Shown here: piece after piece, positions 37,595-46,545 of the stretch
Position numbering within the stretch: position 1 is the stretch's first letter
Layout of the letters: the number at the start of each line of letters is the position of its first letter
Assembly (NCBI RefSeq): GCF_029714305.1
Contig: NZ_CP121647.1
Location: 5,104,501-5,168,500, forward strand
Direction: 5' to 3'
DNA from: Bradyrhizobium sp. CB3481
GTDB lineage: Bacteria > Pseudomonadota > Alphaproteobacteria > Rhizobiales > Xanthobacteraceae
DNA: 64,000 bases
Notes under the pieces: generated by a model
What the model was told of the DNA's origin: nothing
The model's input: only the letters and a program-made list of their open reading frames with translations
Database searches by the model: none
Program-made: the position numbers and the translations under genes

Positions 37595-38387
37595 ATGGCA
37601 AACATTATCTGGGGTCGCTCGGATAACAGTAGCGACTTCGGCACCAATGGTGACGATATGATCATGGATCTTGGGGGCAATGACTGGATCGACGCTGGTC
37701 CAGGCAACGACTCCATCTCGGCCGGCCCGGGCAATGATCGTGTCTTCGGTGGGGCGGGCAATGACCAGGTCTTCGGCGAAGAGGGCACTGACTATCTCTA
37801 CGGCGGCAACGGGCGCGACCAACCGCGTATCATCGGTCCAGACAATGACAAGCTCTACGGTCCTGGCGATGATGTCCTCTTTGCCGGTGACGGCAGGGAT
37901 ACTCTGATCGGCGGCGCCGGCCAAGACACCTTTGTCTTCCAGTTCCACAACCCGATCTCAGGGGTCGACCCGCAATCCGGACAACACCAGCATCTTGGAT
38001 TTCGATCCGGCGCATGACACTCTCGCCTTTGACGCCGTCGGTCTCGACCACGACGGTGTCGGCGCGAACTTTGTCAACCACGCGGCCTTGCAGCCTGGCT
38101 CTCCGGTTGATACCTTTTACAGCGGTGCGGCCTCCGTTGCGAACGGCGAACACGTCGTGGTGATCACTGATCTGTCTTTCGCCTCTGGTACTGAGGCTGC
38201 GAGCGCGATCTCCGGCGAGCATGCCGGCGACATTATCGTCTACCACGACTACCAGACCCAAACCGCGAATTTGGCCTACGTCACCTCCGAGAACCACGTG
38301 GACGAGTTCGGCCATCTGGGCAGTTTTCCCACGGTGGCCGACTTTGCCCACTTGCACCTGACCGCGTCAGACTTCACCTTCGTCTGA
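37595..38387 (+). pseudogene. NodO-like secreted RTX calcium-binding protein, one frameshift
   Basis: Starts ATG 37595 with MANIIWGRSDNSSDFGTNGD and RTX nonapeptides (GGNDWIDAGPGNDSI, GGAGNDQVFGEEGTDYL, GGAGQDTFVF). At the G4 run 37961-37964 the frame changes; the next frame reads STRNPDNTSILDFDPAHDTL, NGEHVVVITDLSF and a C-terminal TASDFTFV type I secretion end. Joined length about 263 residues, near that of NodO, the nod-box-controlled RTX nodulation protein of Rhizobium leguminosarum. If the shift is a sequencing error the gene is intact. Would be exported by a type I system and bind calcium outside. Confidence 0.75.
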
Positions 38388-38644
38388 TCCGGGAGGAGCC
38401 ATGCCCCGCACCCCGGCGGGGCACTTTATTTTCCACAACTTGCCGCGAAGCATGTGCCAAAGGGCATGCGAGGGTGTTCGTCATAATCTACTTACCCCTA
38501 GCAGGCCACTTTCGCCGTGCCTAGGCGATTTCGCGAGCTCCGCTCCAGACGAAAAACGGCTGGTCCTACTATTCTGGGATTGAAAAGTAGTCATAAGTAC
38601 CGGCAGGACGTCAGCGTCAGGAGCATCAGTTGCCACGCAGATCC

Positions 38645-38783
38645 GGCACGCCTGCATCGTTGCGGCCCGATATTCCAGATTGCCGTCTGGTAGATAGCGC
38701 GCAAGATCACCGCTCTGGTACATCCGCGCGCCGGCGCTGAACGGATCGGCGACAAACCGTTCCGCTAGGAGTTTAGCTCGCGC
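38645..38783 (-). pseudogene. NRPS adenylation-domain fragment (A6-A7)
   Basis: Reads [20 protein letters not shown] and [14 protein letters not shown], which are NRPS core motifs A6 and A7. It breaks after YRA where GR-x-DxQVKIRG should follow. Fragment of about 46 codons on the same strand as the A1-A5 piece at 25755-26735. Confidence 0.8.
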
Positions 38784-38832
38784 CTATTCTTCTGTATACG
38801 CGTATTCACCTCAGGTGCGGCCCATCCTACAA

Positions 38833-39498
38833 TCATTCTGCGTATACGATCATCGTGATGAACTGGATGTGATCGTCTAGCAGCTGTTCCGGGGCATGAA
38901 GAACATTGCCAGAGAATGTGAATGCGTCACCTGGCTCAACGAGAAATGTTTTGTCACCAAAACGATATTGCATCCTACCGCTCAGCATATAAATGAACTC
39001 CGTTCCGGGATGCTGAAAGCTCGGATAGCTCTTTCTGTCTTTATCTATGTTGATGAGGAAGGATTCGAAAACCTTGCGCGGTCCCTTGTGATAGGAGAGC
39101 AAGCGGTAGGTGTGCCCGTACTTCGTACCTGAGCGGACGACCTCCAATTGGTCAGAGGCCTTGATGAGTCGTGCCTCTCCCATCGTTTGCTCGACCTCAC
39201 TGAAAAAGGTCGAAAGATCAGTACCTAACCGAGCACAAATTCGGTCAAGCAAGGCAAGGCTGGCGGTAGATTGCCCGGTCTCGAAGCGACTGAGCATCTG
39301 GACAGAGAGACATGCCGCCGATGCAACATCGCCAAGCGTAAGTCCACGCTCAAGCCGCGCGCGCCGAAGAGCCGCGCCCATTCTCTTCTCGATCGGCGGT
39401 TTCATGGTCGCTGCAGCACTAGTGGAAAGCCGCTCCGGCACGTGTGCTTTTTTAAGCTTACCTTGGCGCTTCTGATCCGCGCTCTTGACCCTATCCAA
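38833..39498 (-). CDS. XRE-cupin transcriptional regulator
   Basis: 221 residues from a TTG at 39498 with GGAG 8 bases upstream; ATG 39405 is the alternative. Helix-turn-helix at about 40-95: MGAALRRARLERGLTLGDVA, LSVQMLSRFETGQSTASLAL. C-terminal cupin domain at about 145-218: SFQHPGTEFIYMLSGRMQYR, VEPGDAFTFSGNVLHAPEQL. Such proteins sense a small ligand in the cupin and control amino-acid or polyamine genes. No clear target nearby. Confidence 0.85.
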   Translation of the reverse strand: MDRVKSADQKRQGKLKKAHVPERLSTSAAATMKPPIEKRMGAALRRARLERGLTLGDVASAACLSVQMLSRFETGQSTASLALLDRICARLGTDLSTFFSEVEQTMGEARLIKASDQLEVVRSGTKYGHTYRLLSYHKGPRKVFESFLINIDKDRKSYPSFQHPGTEFIYMLSGRMQYRFGDKTFLVEPGDAFTFSGNVLHAPEQLLDDHIQFITMIVYAE

Positions 39499-40418
39499 TT
39501 CGGCGTCTCCGGATGAATTACCTGTAGAAGATGATGTTCGAGTGGTTTTTTTGCACTTAGCGACGCCAGTTTATCAATATTGCTTCTCCTAACTGGTCCA
39601 TTGCCAGTGGCAGTGCTCTCAACTGAAGAACGTGTCGCCGAGTTGGTCGGAAGCCAAGATGTCATTATCGAACCCTTACAGTCAGCGGTGCTCGCGAAGG
39701 CCTTGAACAAGCCTGTCTGTCGCGCGTCGTTAGGTTCGATAGTTTCGAGCACTTCGCCCACTTGTAAGATTAATGGCGCTACGCGCAATCAGAACGATTG
39801 GCTGCTACGCGCTCACCTAGAATCGTTCTCTCTAGACGCGGATTGCACGATTACACCTCTCAACAAACAGAATCGGTCGCAAGCGCAATGAAGCGCCAGT
39901 GAATTGCGTGGAGAAGGAGGCAAACAAATTCTCAATGCTCCGCATCCTCGCGATTCCCTCTACAACTCCGGGACCGGCTTGGCCTTACTGCCATCGATCG
40001 CAGTGCAGGATTTGGGCCACTGCGATGCTGCAGAACATCCGGCTTTTTCAGGCGTAATGTCGCGTTCGCTACAGCTTGGCGGGTTCTAGATCGAGGTGCG
40101 TCTGCTTTCGGACGAAAGAACGCTTAAGCCCCACAGGCCCAAGTATCTGTTCTTTTTACGGGCATTCACGCCAATGGCGGCTTACGCGCGCGCCATGCGG
40201 CAGGCCAATTTGAGCTTCCCTCCTGCCGGGCCATTCCTTGCACTATCCGAGACCGATTGAGATCTCGAACAAGCCCGAAACTGCGATCTCGAAGCAGGGT
40301 CATCCCCCGCTCCGTCCGTCCCAGCCACCGATCAAGTCTCGCAGCTTTGCCGCTATGGTTCTGAAATTGTCACAACCGCCTTCATGATCGGGTTCGGCCC
40401 TCAACGGCGTGGCTCCGC
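39499..40418. other. 0.9 kb with no recognisable gene
   Basis: Short plus-strand frames (39580-39891, 39904-40089) show no family resemblance. Probably debris. Confidence 0.4.
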
Positions 40419-41714
40419 TTACCGGTTAGGAAATGCGTTTGCACATCCCTCCCATTTCTGAGACGCCGGCACCCCAGCCCGACCCGGGAAAGGCGGCCAC
40501 ACGCCGGAAACAGTAGCATCTGCATTTTCCACCTGCCAGCTCGCGCTATCGCCAAATCGCACATCATCCAGCGTGATCCCAACGGCATGGTCCGGATCCA
40601 ACCCGCGAATCACCAGCGCTCCCTCACCGCCACGCACATGGCGCAGAACGATCTGGCGAAAGATCGGAATGCTGCTGCCGCGCGCGTGGGGATCGTAGCG
40701 ACTATCGAAATTGATCGGCCATCGGTTGCCGCGCAGGCATACGTTTTCATAGATCACACGCTCCACGACGCCGCCGCGGGTGACATCGCTCTTGATGCGC
40801 AAGCCCGATGTTGTGCCGTGGAGCCTCAGGCCGCGCACCAGTATGTCGCTGACGCCTGAGTTCACCTCGCTGCCAATCGACATGCCGTGCCCCCAGCCGA
40901 AATAGTTATCGATGATAGAGACATGGCGAGTGGGACCATTGTTGCCGGCCTTGATTGCCACATTATCGTCTCCAGCGCGGATAAAGCTGCGGGTGATGGT
41001 CACATCCTGACTGGCGCCTGGGTCGATGCCGTCGGTATTGCGCGCGTCGGCTGGTGCATCGATGGTGATGGCCCAAAAGGTGGCACCTTCCACTTGGTTC
41101 ATCGCCACGTGGAAATTGGGCGAATTGCGCAATGTGATGCCGTGGAAGGTAATATCCTGGGCATGATCGATCTGGATGAGCCGGGGGACGTTTTGGTTTC
41201 CTCCCTCGGTCTGCGCGCGGCGGGCCAGCCGCCACCACGTTTCGGCGCTGCCGACCATGGGCGTGCCGCCCTGGCCATCGATAATTCCGTCACCATAGAT
41301 GCCGCCGCCGCGCGTTTTGGAAAAGCTGATGAATGGGCGGCAGCCGTCGCCCTTACGATCGATGCGACCACAGCGTCCCGAGCCCTTGTCATAGGCAGCC
41401 GGGTCGGCGACGGCAAGAAGCGTAGCACCGCGATCAATCCAGAGCATTACGCCGGATTTCATTTCGAGAGGTCCTGACAGGAATGCACCACCCGCCAAAT
41501 AGACCGCTGCGCCAGCAGGACAATGTGCAATAGCGTCTTGCAGCCTGGTCGTATCATCCTTGGTAGAGGGCACTAGGCGGGCGCAGACATGGCCAGGGGC
41601 AACAGGTTCAGCGATCGAGCGGCGGTCTCTCGCATGGGCCTCGCCGGCGCGAAGAACCGTAACGACAACCAGGGGAAGCACGATCCAGCAGCGGAAAAGA
41701 TTTATCACGAGCAC
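40419..41714 (-). CDS. secreted polygalacturonase-like GH28 enzyme
   Basis: 431 residues (GTG start at 41714). Signal peptide CWIVLPLVVVTVLRAGEAHA, then a parallel beta-helix. GH28 hallmarks are all present: NTDGIDPGAS, IRAGDDNVAIK, GWGHGMSIGSE and SGLRIKSD, including the three catalytic aspartates, the His and the RIK substrate site. It would hydrolyse pectin-type galacturonan of the plant wall in the periplasm or outside. A polygalacturonase gene (pgl) is known in the Bradyrhizobium japonicum symbiotic region; this looks like the counterpart, but identity is not proven. Confidence 0.9.
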   Translation of the reverse strand: MLVINLFRCWIVLPLVVVTVLRAGEAHARDRRSIAEPVAPGHVCARLVPSTKDDTTRLQDAIAHCPAGAAVYLAGGAFLSGPLEMKSGVMLWIDRGATLLAVADPAAYDKGSGRCGRIDRKGDGCRPFISFSKTRGGGIYGDGIIDGQGGTPMVGSAETWWRLARRAQTEGGNQNVPRLIQIDHAQDITFHGITLRNSPNFHVAMNQVEGATFWAITIDAPADARNTDGIDPGASQDVTITRSFIRAGDDNVAIKAGNNGPTRHVSIIDNYFGWGHGMSIGSEVNSGVSDILVRGLRLHGTTSGLRIKSDVTRGGVVERVIYENVCLRGNRWPINFDSRYDPHARGSSIPIFRQIVLRHVRGGEGALVIRGLDPDHAVGITLDDVRFGDSASWQVENADATVSGVWPPFPGRAGVPASQKWEGCANAFPNR

Positions 41715-42019
41715 CTTCGCACGTTTGCTGCGGAATTCGACAGGAGGACCTTCAGTTTATGGGAGCAACTCCGCGCGAGTTGCTCGCGGCGCATGGAGTG
41801 GACGCTTGCTCGGCTGGCGACCTGCGCTTATGCGGCCCTCGGCCCGCACATCTGGGGCGCTCCCCTGACAAAGTCGCCGTTTCGTAATTTAGCTGGGCCT
41901 AGCGCATGGAGCAGCCTTCGAGTCCGCAACAGTGCGCCGGCGGGTAGATGCACTGCATCGTCGGTGCACTATCTATTCCCTGGCCAAGTGTGAGCTGTGG
42001 GTCGGCCTCGCACGTCTTG
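41715..42019. other. intergenic, no gene recognised
   Basis: About 300 bases between the polygalacturonase and sulfotransferase genes; nothing recognised. Confidence 0.4.
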
Positions 42020-43168
42020 CTACGGACTCGCTGAGAGCGCCTGCTGTAACTGCGCCATAATCGAATTCGCCAGCTGCAAATTCTCTTCCCTCTTGGCCTC
42101 GGCTAGATGTTGCGCCTCCCGAATTATGAAGGGATCGGAAGCCAGCCGGGAAATCGTGTTCAGCTCGCTCGATTGAGCGGAAATGCCGGACAATGCTGCT
42201 CCCCTGCCGGCCAGCAACTCCGTGCAGGTTCTAAATAACTGCCGATATGCTTCAGTGACCTCCCGGCCCTTATCCACTACACCGGATTGCTGTGCGTACC
42301 GAAGGTCCTGCTCATACCCGATCTCTTTCAATAAGTCAGCCCCGACTAGATCGGTCACTACTTGCATCTCTTCGATGCTCAGTTCGGTCTGCCACGATTG
42401 GACTGAGCGCTCATCGACTGTCCTTTTCTCTAGGATCTTTCGATCCCCAAAACTACTGGAACGGAGATAGTCCGCTTGTTCCATCTCCGCCGACGTGATG
42501 GCCGTGGGCTCATAGCCGAGGCCAGCGATCACACGGCGCATTTCCTCGTCAGGGCGCGCCACCAAGAGTTCGTATTGCACCACTTGCGTCTGACGGCGAC
42601 CGCGATGCGCGGCAAGCGTAGGCAGGCCCAGAACGATATCGGCGAGAGAAGATGCGATGGCGGGCGCAGGCTGGTCCATCACAAGACCGGCGAGACACGC
42701 AGCTATGGCGGACGGGCAGCTTGCCGATAGAAGCGAAATACCCCATGTCGACTTCAGCGATGCGGCAATAGCGTAGGGATTACGCATTAGAAGGATTCGT
42801 GGCGCTTCTGGATAGAGGGAATCCAAAAACTCGAGCACCAACCAATTGCGCGGGGTTTTGTCTACGAAGGTACGCTTGCCCGCAGCTGCCAAATATTGGC
42901 CATAAGCCGCATCGGCAAAAGCGCGGCTAACGATACTACGATCTATTCGGCCCAAGAATTCGGAGGTTGCGACCTGAATCAGTGCCGCCCCCGCTAGGTG
43001 ACGGTGGTCCACCCTGCCAAATGCCTCAAGTGCCAGCATCAGCCAGGGCTCGGGCGGCGCCGCAATATCTGGATGCTGCTGGAGCAAATGCGCCAGCAGC
43101 GTCGTCCCCGACCTGGGAAGGCCGAGGAGAAAGCAGACTGTAGGCAATTGTTTGATATCCTGGCTCAT
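42020..43168 (-). CDS. PAPS-type sulfotransferase family protein
   Basis: 382 residues. The 5'-phosphosulfate loop is FLLGLPRSGTTLLAHLLQQH, followed by FVDKTPRNW, the 3'-phosphate-binding RILLMRNPYAIAASLKSTWG, and VQSWQTELSIEE near the usual RxGxxGDW position. Catalyses sulfate transfer to a sugar, peptide or lipid. A helical C-terminal extension of about 80 residues is extra. Same strand as the nod-box FkbM methyltransferase 500 bases upstream, so it may be read from the same nod-box transcript and act on a Nod-factor or surface glycan (inference). Confidence 0.83.
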   Translation of the reverse strand: MSQDIKQLPTVCFLLGLPRSGTTLLAHLLQQHPDIAAPPEPWLMLALEAFGRVDHRHLAGAALIQVATSEFLGRIDRSIVSRAFADAAYGQYLAAAGKRTFVDKTPRNWLVLEFLDSLYPEAPRILLMRNPYAIAASLKSTWGISLLSASCPSAIAACLAGLVMDQPAPAIASSLADIVLGLPTLAAHRGRRQTQVVQYELLVARPDEEMRRVIAGLGYEPTAITSAEMEQADYLRSSSFGDRKILEKRTVDERSVQSWQTELSIEEMQVVTDLVGADLLKEIGYEQDLRYAQQSGVVDKGREVTEAYRQLFRTCTELLAGRGAALSGISAQSSELNTISRLASDPFIIREAQHLAEAKREENLQLANSIMAQLQQALSASP

Positions 43169-43665
43169 GTTTCAACGCCTTATGATTAGATAAAGCGAGC
43201 GGCGTCCCAACGGCCGTCACCCGGATGAAGGAAATAACTGCAGCCGTGAGAGCCGAGACCGCTCAACAAGCAACTCACCGGGGTCGGCGAGAAGTGCCTT
43301 TACGGCCGCGCCGCGATCCGGCGAACCAGGACTAGTAAGCATCATCAATTCAATCGTCCACTTCTCGATCGATCATGCGCTGCGAGACGATCTACTGCTC
43401 GATTTTGAACGCGAGCGCCGCAGGTCCGGCTCACCTGGTCGAATCAGTTCTTCACGTGCGAGTAATTCCTCTGCTTCACCTCTCTTGGCGCTTTCCTGCG
43501 GGCTTGCAAGGACAGCCAGAGTTTTGCCAGCCTCTCTCGGCTTCTTCAGCGCCTTTGCCTTCGGGCAGTGTGACAATCCTGCGACACCTCCCTCAATCAG
43601 CCGTTATAGATTCTCCAATTGCAGACGAGTCCGCAGCAGGAGAAAAAGACTGACATAGGCTTGTT
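43169..43665. other. intergenic between methyltransferase and sulfotransferase
   Basis: About 500 bases. A minus-strand frame at 43373-43576 is lysine/arginine-rich and not credible. No terminator is obvious, so read-through is possible. Confidence 0.4.
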
Positions 43666-44433
43666 CTAAGAGATTGTGTTCCTAAGCAATACATCACCCT
43701 CGACTTCGCGGGGATATATGTTCACCACTTCGAATGAAGGTAAGAGATCAAGGATGGCTTGCAGGGTGAGCTGCCCTTCGTAGAGCTCTTTGTCGCTGTA
43801 TTCGGTGTAGATAAAGCGCGTATTGCTCAAGGTTCGTCTGCCGCCAGCGATGACATCTGCCTCGGCTCCCTGCACATCCATCCAGATCAAATCGATCTGG
43901 TTCAGGTTCGCTTCGCTGCACCAGTCATCCAGCCTCCGGGTTTCGACTGAGATGGGGTGATCGAACCGAACCCAGCCATATTCGGTAAGGTGATTTTTCG
44001 GTGGGCGTATCGAGCCAGAGAGGTCCCATGCTTTCGCCTGTCCGTCTCCATTGCTTGGGTGAAAATCGATCCTGCCATTTCGGTCACTAACCGCGAACTC
44101 GAATAGCTTTACCTTATCGAGGCACATATTCATGTTGCTCTTGAAGCGGGTAGCCGCTCGGGGGTCCGGTTCAAAGCAATAGAGCTGCGCCTTTGGACAT
44201 AGAAACAGAAAACATTGGCTATCGGTCCCGTCATTGCAGCCGATATCCAAGATGACGGGATCTGGCTTTTGAATAAGCGAAATGATGTGCCCATGTATGT
44301 TTAACAAGAAGCAGACTCCCGCGTGCGTTCCAGACTCTCTCGCATCGGCCGAAGGATCGATTTTGCGGGCTTTGCTCTTGAGACCGCCGTATTTCCATCG
44401 ACATCCAATTTCGGCCGACGCTTGCTTATCTGC
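43666..44433 (-). CDS. FkbM-family SAM methyltransferase under nod-box control
   Basis: FkbM methyltransferase: DPVILDIGCNDGTDSQCFLF (SAM site), YCFEPDPRAATRF, LFEFAVSDRNGRIDFH, then LDDWCSEANLNQIDLIWMDV and QGAEADVIAGGRRTL. The frame stays open up to a GTG at 44481, but that codon and the next residues lie inside the nod box, so translation must start later; ATG 44433 is the first ATG and even it is only 10 bases past the box, so a start further down is possible. NoeI, the Nod-factor fucose 2-O-methyltransferase, is a good candidate identity given the nod box; not proven. Confidence 0.85.
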   Translation of the reverse strand, partial: ADKQASAEIGCRWKYGGLKSKARKIDPSADARESGTHAGVCFLLNIHGHIISLIQKPDPVILDIGCNDGTDSQCFLFLCPKAQLYCFEPDPRAATRFKSNMNMCLDKVKLFEFAVSDRNGRIDFHPSNGDGQAKAWDLSGSIRPPKNHLTEYGWVRFDHPISVETRRLDDWCSEANLNQIDLIWMDVQGAEADVIAGGRRTLSNTRFIYTEYSDKELYEGQLTLQAILDLLPSFEVVNIYPREVEGDVLLRNTIS

Positions 44434-44443
44434 CATTCTCAAC

Positions 44444-44490
44444 AATCGGTAAAATAGATTGTTTTGATAGAACGCATCCACACGATGGAT
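44444..44490 (-). promoter_or_regulatory. nod box (NodD binding site), near-perfect
   Basis: On the minus strand the 47-base site reads ATCCATCGTGTGGATG, then GCGTTCT, then ATCAAAACAATCTATTTTAC and CGATT. Both ATC-N9-GAT-type halves are present (the second reads ATC-N9-TAT), and the spacing matches the classical consensus exactly. It points at the FkbM methyltransferase gene. Confidence 0.93.
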
Positions 44491-45231
44491 CGATCCAGGA
44501 GGGCTTTTGATCTATTCTTGCGGTCGCGATTCCTCTGCAGCATCGACGCCGCCACTGCTACCACTTGTAACGTCTCCTACCCTGGCTCCAGTTCCTGTCA
44601 AACTCCTCGCCCACCTCAAACTTCAAGTCACCCCAAAGTGAAATTCGGGGTGTTCTGTGATTATCGGTCCAGATGCAAACGATCAGCGCTACCGAGTTCG
44701 AGCCGAGCGACGCGATCATCTGCGAGTGGTGTTGGATCGCGCCTGCATTCGCAGATATCGTCGCGGGTCCGTGGATTATTTCCTTTTCATAAAGCCGCTT
44801 GCGAACATCAGTGAGCGCGGTTCGATCTTTGCGGGCCGTACACTGATGCGCTTTGTGTGCCGCGAGTATGGCTATGGTTTCTTTTCCGCGTCAGCCGTCG
44901 TGCCTCTTTCAGCGACGCTGGGGATGAGCCTTAGGGCGATCGAAATTACGTCATCACGGTGAGACTGCCGCGCGCATTCCTTTGCTGGACTGTACAACGC
45001 AGCGCCCCGTTTGCTGAAGGACGGGTGAGAGACGGGCGGCTAATCCAGTCCTTCTGGCCCGAAAGCCCTTCTCATGGACCTCCTTGAGCACCAATATCCG
45101 TTTGTGAGGCTTTTACCTCGCCTTCTTCCGCGGTGGTGACCCGTGCGATCGCGTCGTCAACTCTTCGGCCGTGCTGGCACCGAACGCCACGCGCCGATGA
45201 ACTTGGCTAGGCCCCATCGTGGCCTTTGCTG
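44491..45231. other. 740 bases with no recognisable gene
   Basis: Upstream of the nod box and downstream of the flavin monooxygenase gene. Short frames only. Confidence 0.4.
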
Positions 45232-46545
45232 TTAGTCAATCTTGGCCGACTTGGCGAAGGTCTCGCGTGAAGCCATCGGAATTGCGCCTCCACGGGTCGG
45301 GTCCGCGTAGAAGCCCCCCGTCGACGCGTAGCCCTTCCCTTTGCAACGCTCGAGCACGATGCCGATCGATTCGATGTTCGGGATGTCTGACTCGCTTAGC
45401 TCGGGCATCGAGGCCTTGCGGGAAAGTGCAGCCTGTACGTAGGGTGCCAGCTCCTCTTCTTTACGGCGGACGCGCTCGTCTTCACGTTCTTTCAGTGCAG
45501 GCATCACCTCTTTCGCGAAGAGCTCGAGTGCCTCGCAGATATGTTCGTGCCTATTCATCCCGCACTGCTGGATAAAGATCATTTGGTCAATACCGATATC
45601 GGCATACGCCGCCAGATGCTCGCGAACACTCTGAGGCGGGCCTATGCTACCCGAACCTGGCGTCTCCTTCATGTCGTCCTTGATCGCTTGAAAGCGCCGC
45701 CACAAATCCGTGCGCCCAGGACGGTGTTCGCCATACACCGCGTAATGCGCAATCGAATAGCCGAAGAACTTGAAACCATCGAGTCCTCGACGCATCGCTT
45801 CCTCGGCGTCCTCATGAACCATCATACCATTGAGAGTAGCGATATTTGCGTTCACCGAATGACCTATGGGCACGCACTCGTCGGACTTGATGATCTGATA
45901 ATACTCGTCGCGCCACCCTTTCGCTTGGGACGCTTCCACGAAACCAAAAACCAGCGCCCCCACTCCGTTACGCGCAGCACGCAAAATGCTTTCGCGCCGG
46001 GAACACGCCATCCAGATCGGTGGATGCGGCTTCTGGACCGGCTTTGGCACGACGTTGCGGGTCGGCATTTTGAACAATTGCCCGTTATACCCCGGATACG
46101 GCTGCATCGTCATCATATTAGCCGTCTGCTCGACGCCTTCCCGCCACATAGCACTCTTCCGGTCAGGCTCGATCCCGAAGCCGTACATCTCGATCAGCGA
46201 CGCGGACTCCCCGGTTCCCCAGTCGACGCGCCCTCCAGAGATCAGATCGAGCGTGGCGAGACGCTCAGCGACCCTCGCCGGATGGTTATAGTTCGGCGGG
46301 GAAAGGCAAATGCCGTGACCAATTCGGATATTACTTGTACGCTGCGAAACGGCACCCAGAAACACCTCGGGTGCAGAGGAATGGGAGTATTCCTCCAGGA
46401 AATGATGTTCGACCTCCCACATGTAATCAAACCCGAGACGATCGGCGAGTTCGATTTGCTTCAGCGCGTCGCTGAACAATTTTCGTTCGCTACCTTCTTC
46501 CCAAGGCCGCGGCACCTGGTGTTCATAGAACAATCCGAGCTTCAT
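45232..46545 (-). CDS. luciferase-like (LLM) flavin-dependent monooxygenase
   Basis: 437 residues, AAGAGG 8 bases before ATG. LLM features: MKLGLFYEHQVPRPW, DRLGFDYMWEVEHHFLEEYS, IRIGHGICLSPPNYNHPARV, ERLATLDLISGGRVDWGTGE, KPHPPIWMACSRRESILRAA and the final SIGPPQSVREHLAAYADIGI. Uses reduced FMN supplied by a separate reductase to oxygenate an unknown substrate. A C-terminal extension of about 60 residues follows the barrel. A flavin reductase-like gene is at 59307-60098. Confidence 0.88.
   Translation of the reverse strand: MKLGLFYEHQVPRPWEEGSERKLFSDALKQIELADRLGFDYMWEVEHHFLEEYSHSSAPEVFLGAVSQRTSNIRIGHGICLSPPNYNHPARVAERLATLDLISGGRVDWGTGESASLIEMYGFGIEPDRKSAMWREGVEQTANMMTMQPYPGYNGQLFKMPTRNVVPKPVQKPHPPIWMACSRRESILRAARNGVGALVFGFVEASQAKGWRDEYYQIIKSDECVPIGHSVNANIATLNGMMVHEDAEEAMRRGLDGFKFFGYSIAHYAVYGEHRPGRTDLWRRFQAIKDDMKETPGSGSIGPPQSVREHLAAYADIGIDQMIFIQQCGMNRHEHICEALELFAKEVMPALKEREDERVRRKEEELAPYVQAALSRKASMPELSESDIPNIESIGIVLERCKGKGYASTGGFYADPTRGGAIPMASRETFAKSAKID

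Noticed and set aside
44434..44481. GTG at 44481 as start of the FkbM protein
   Set aside because: The codon is inside the nod box; transcription should start downstream of it.
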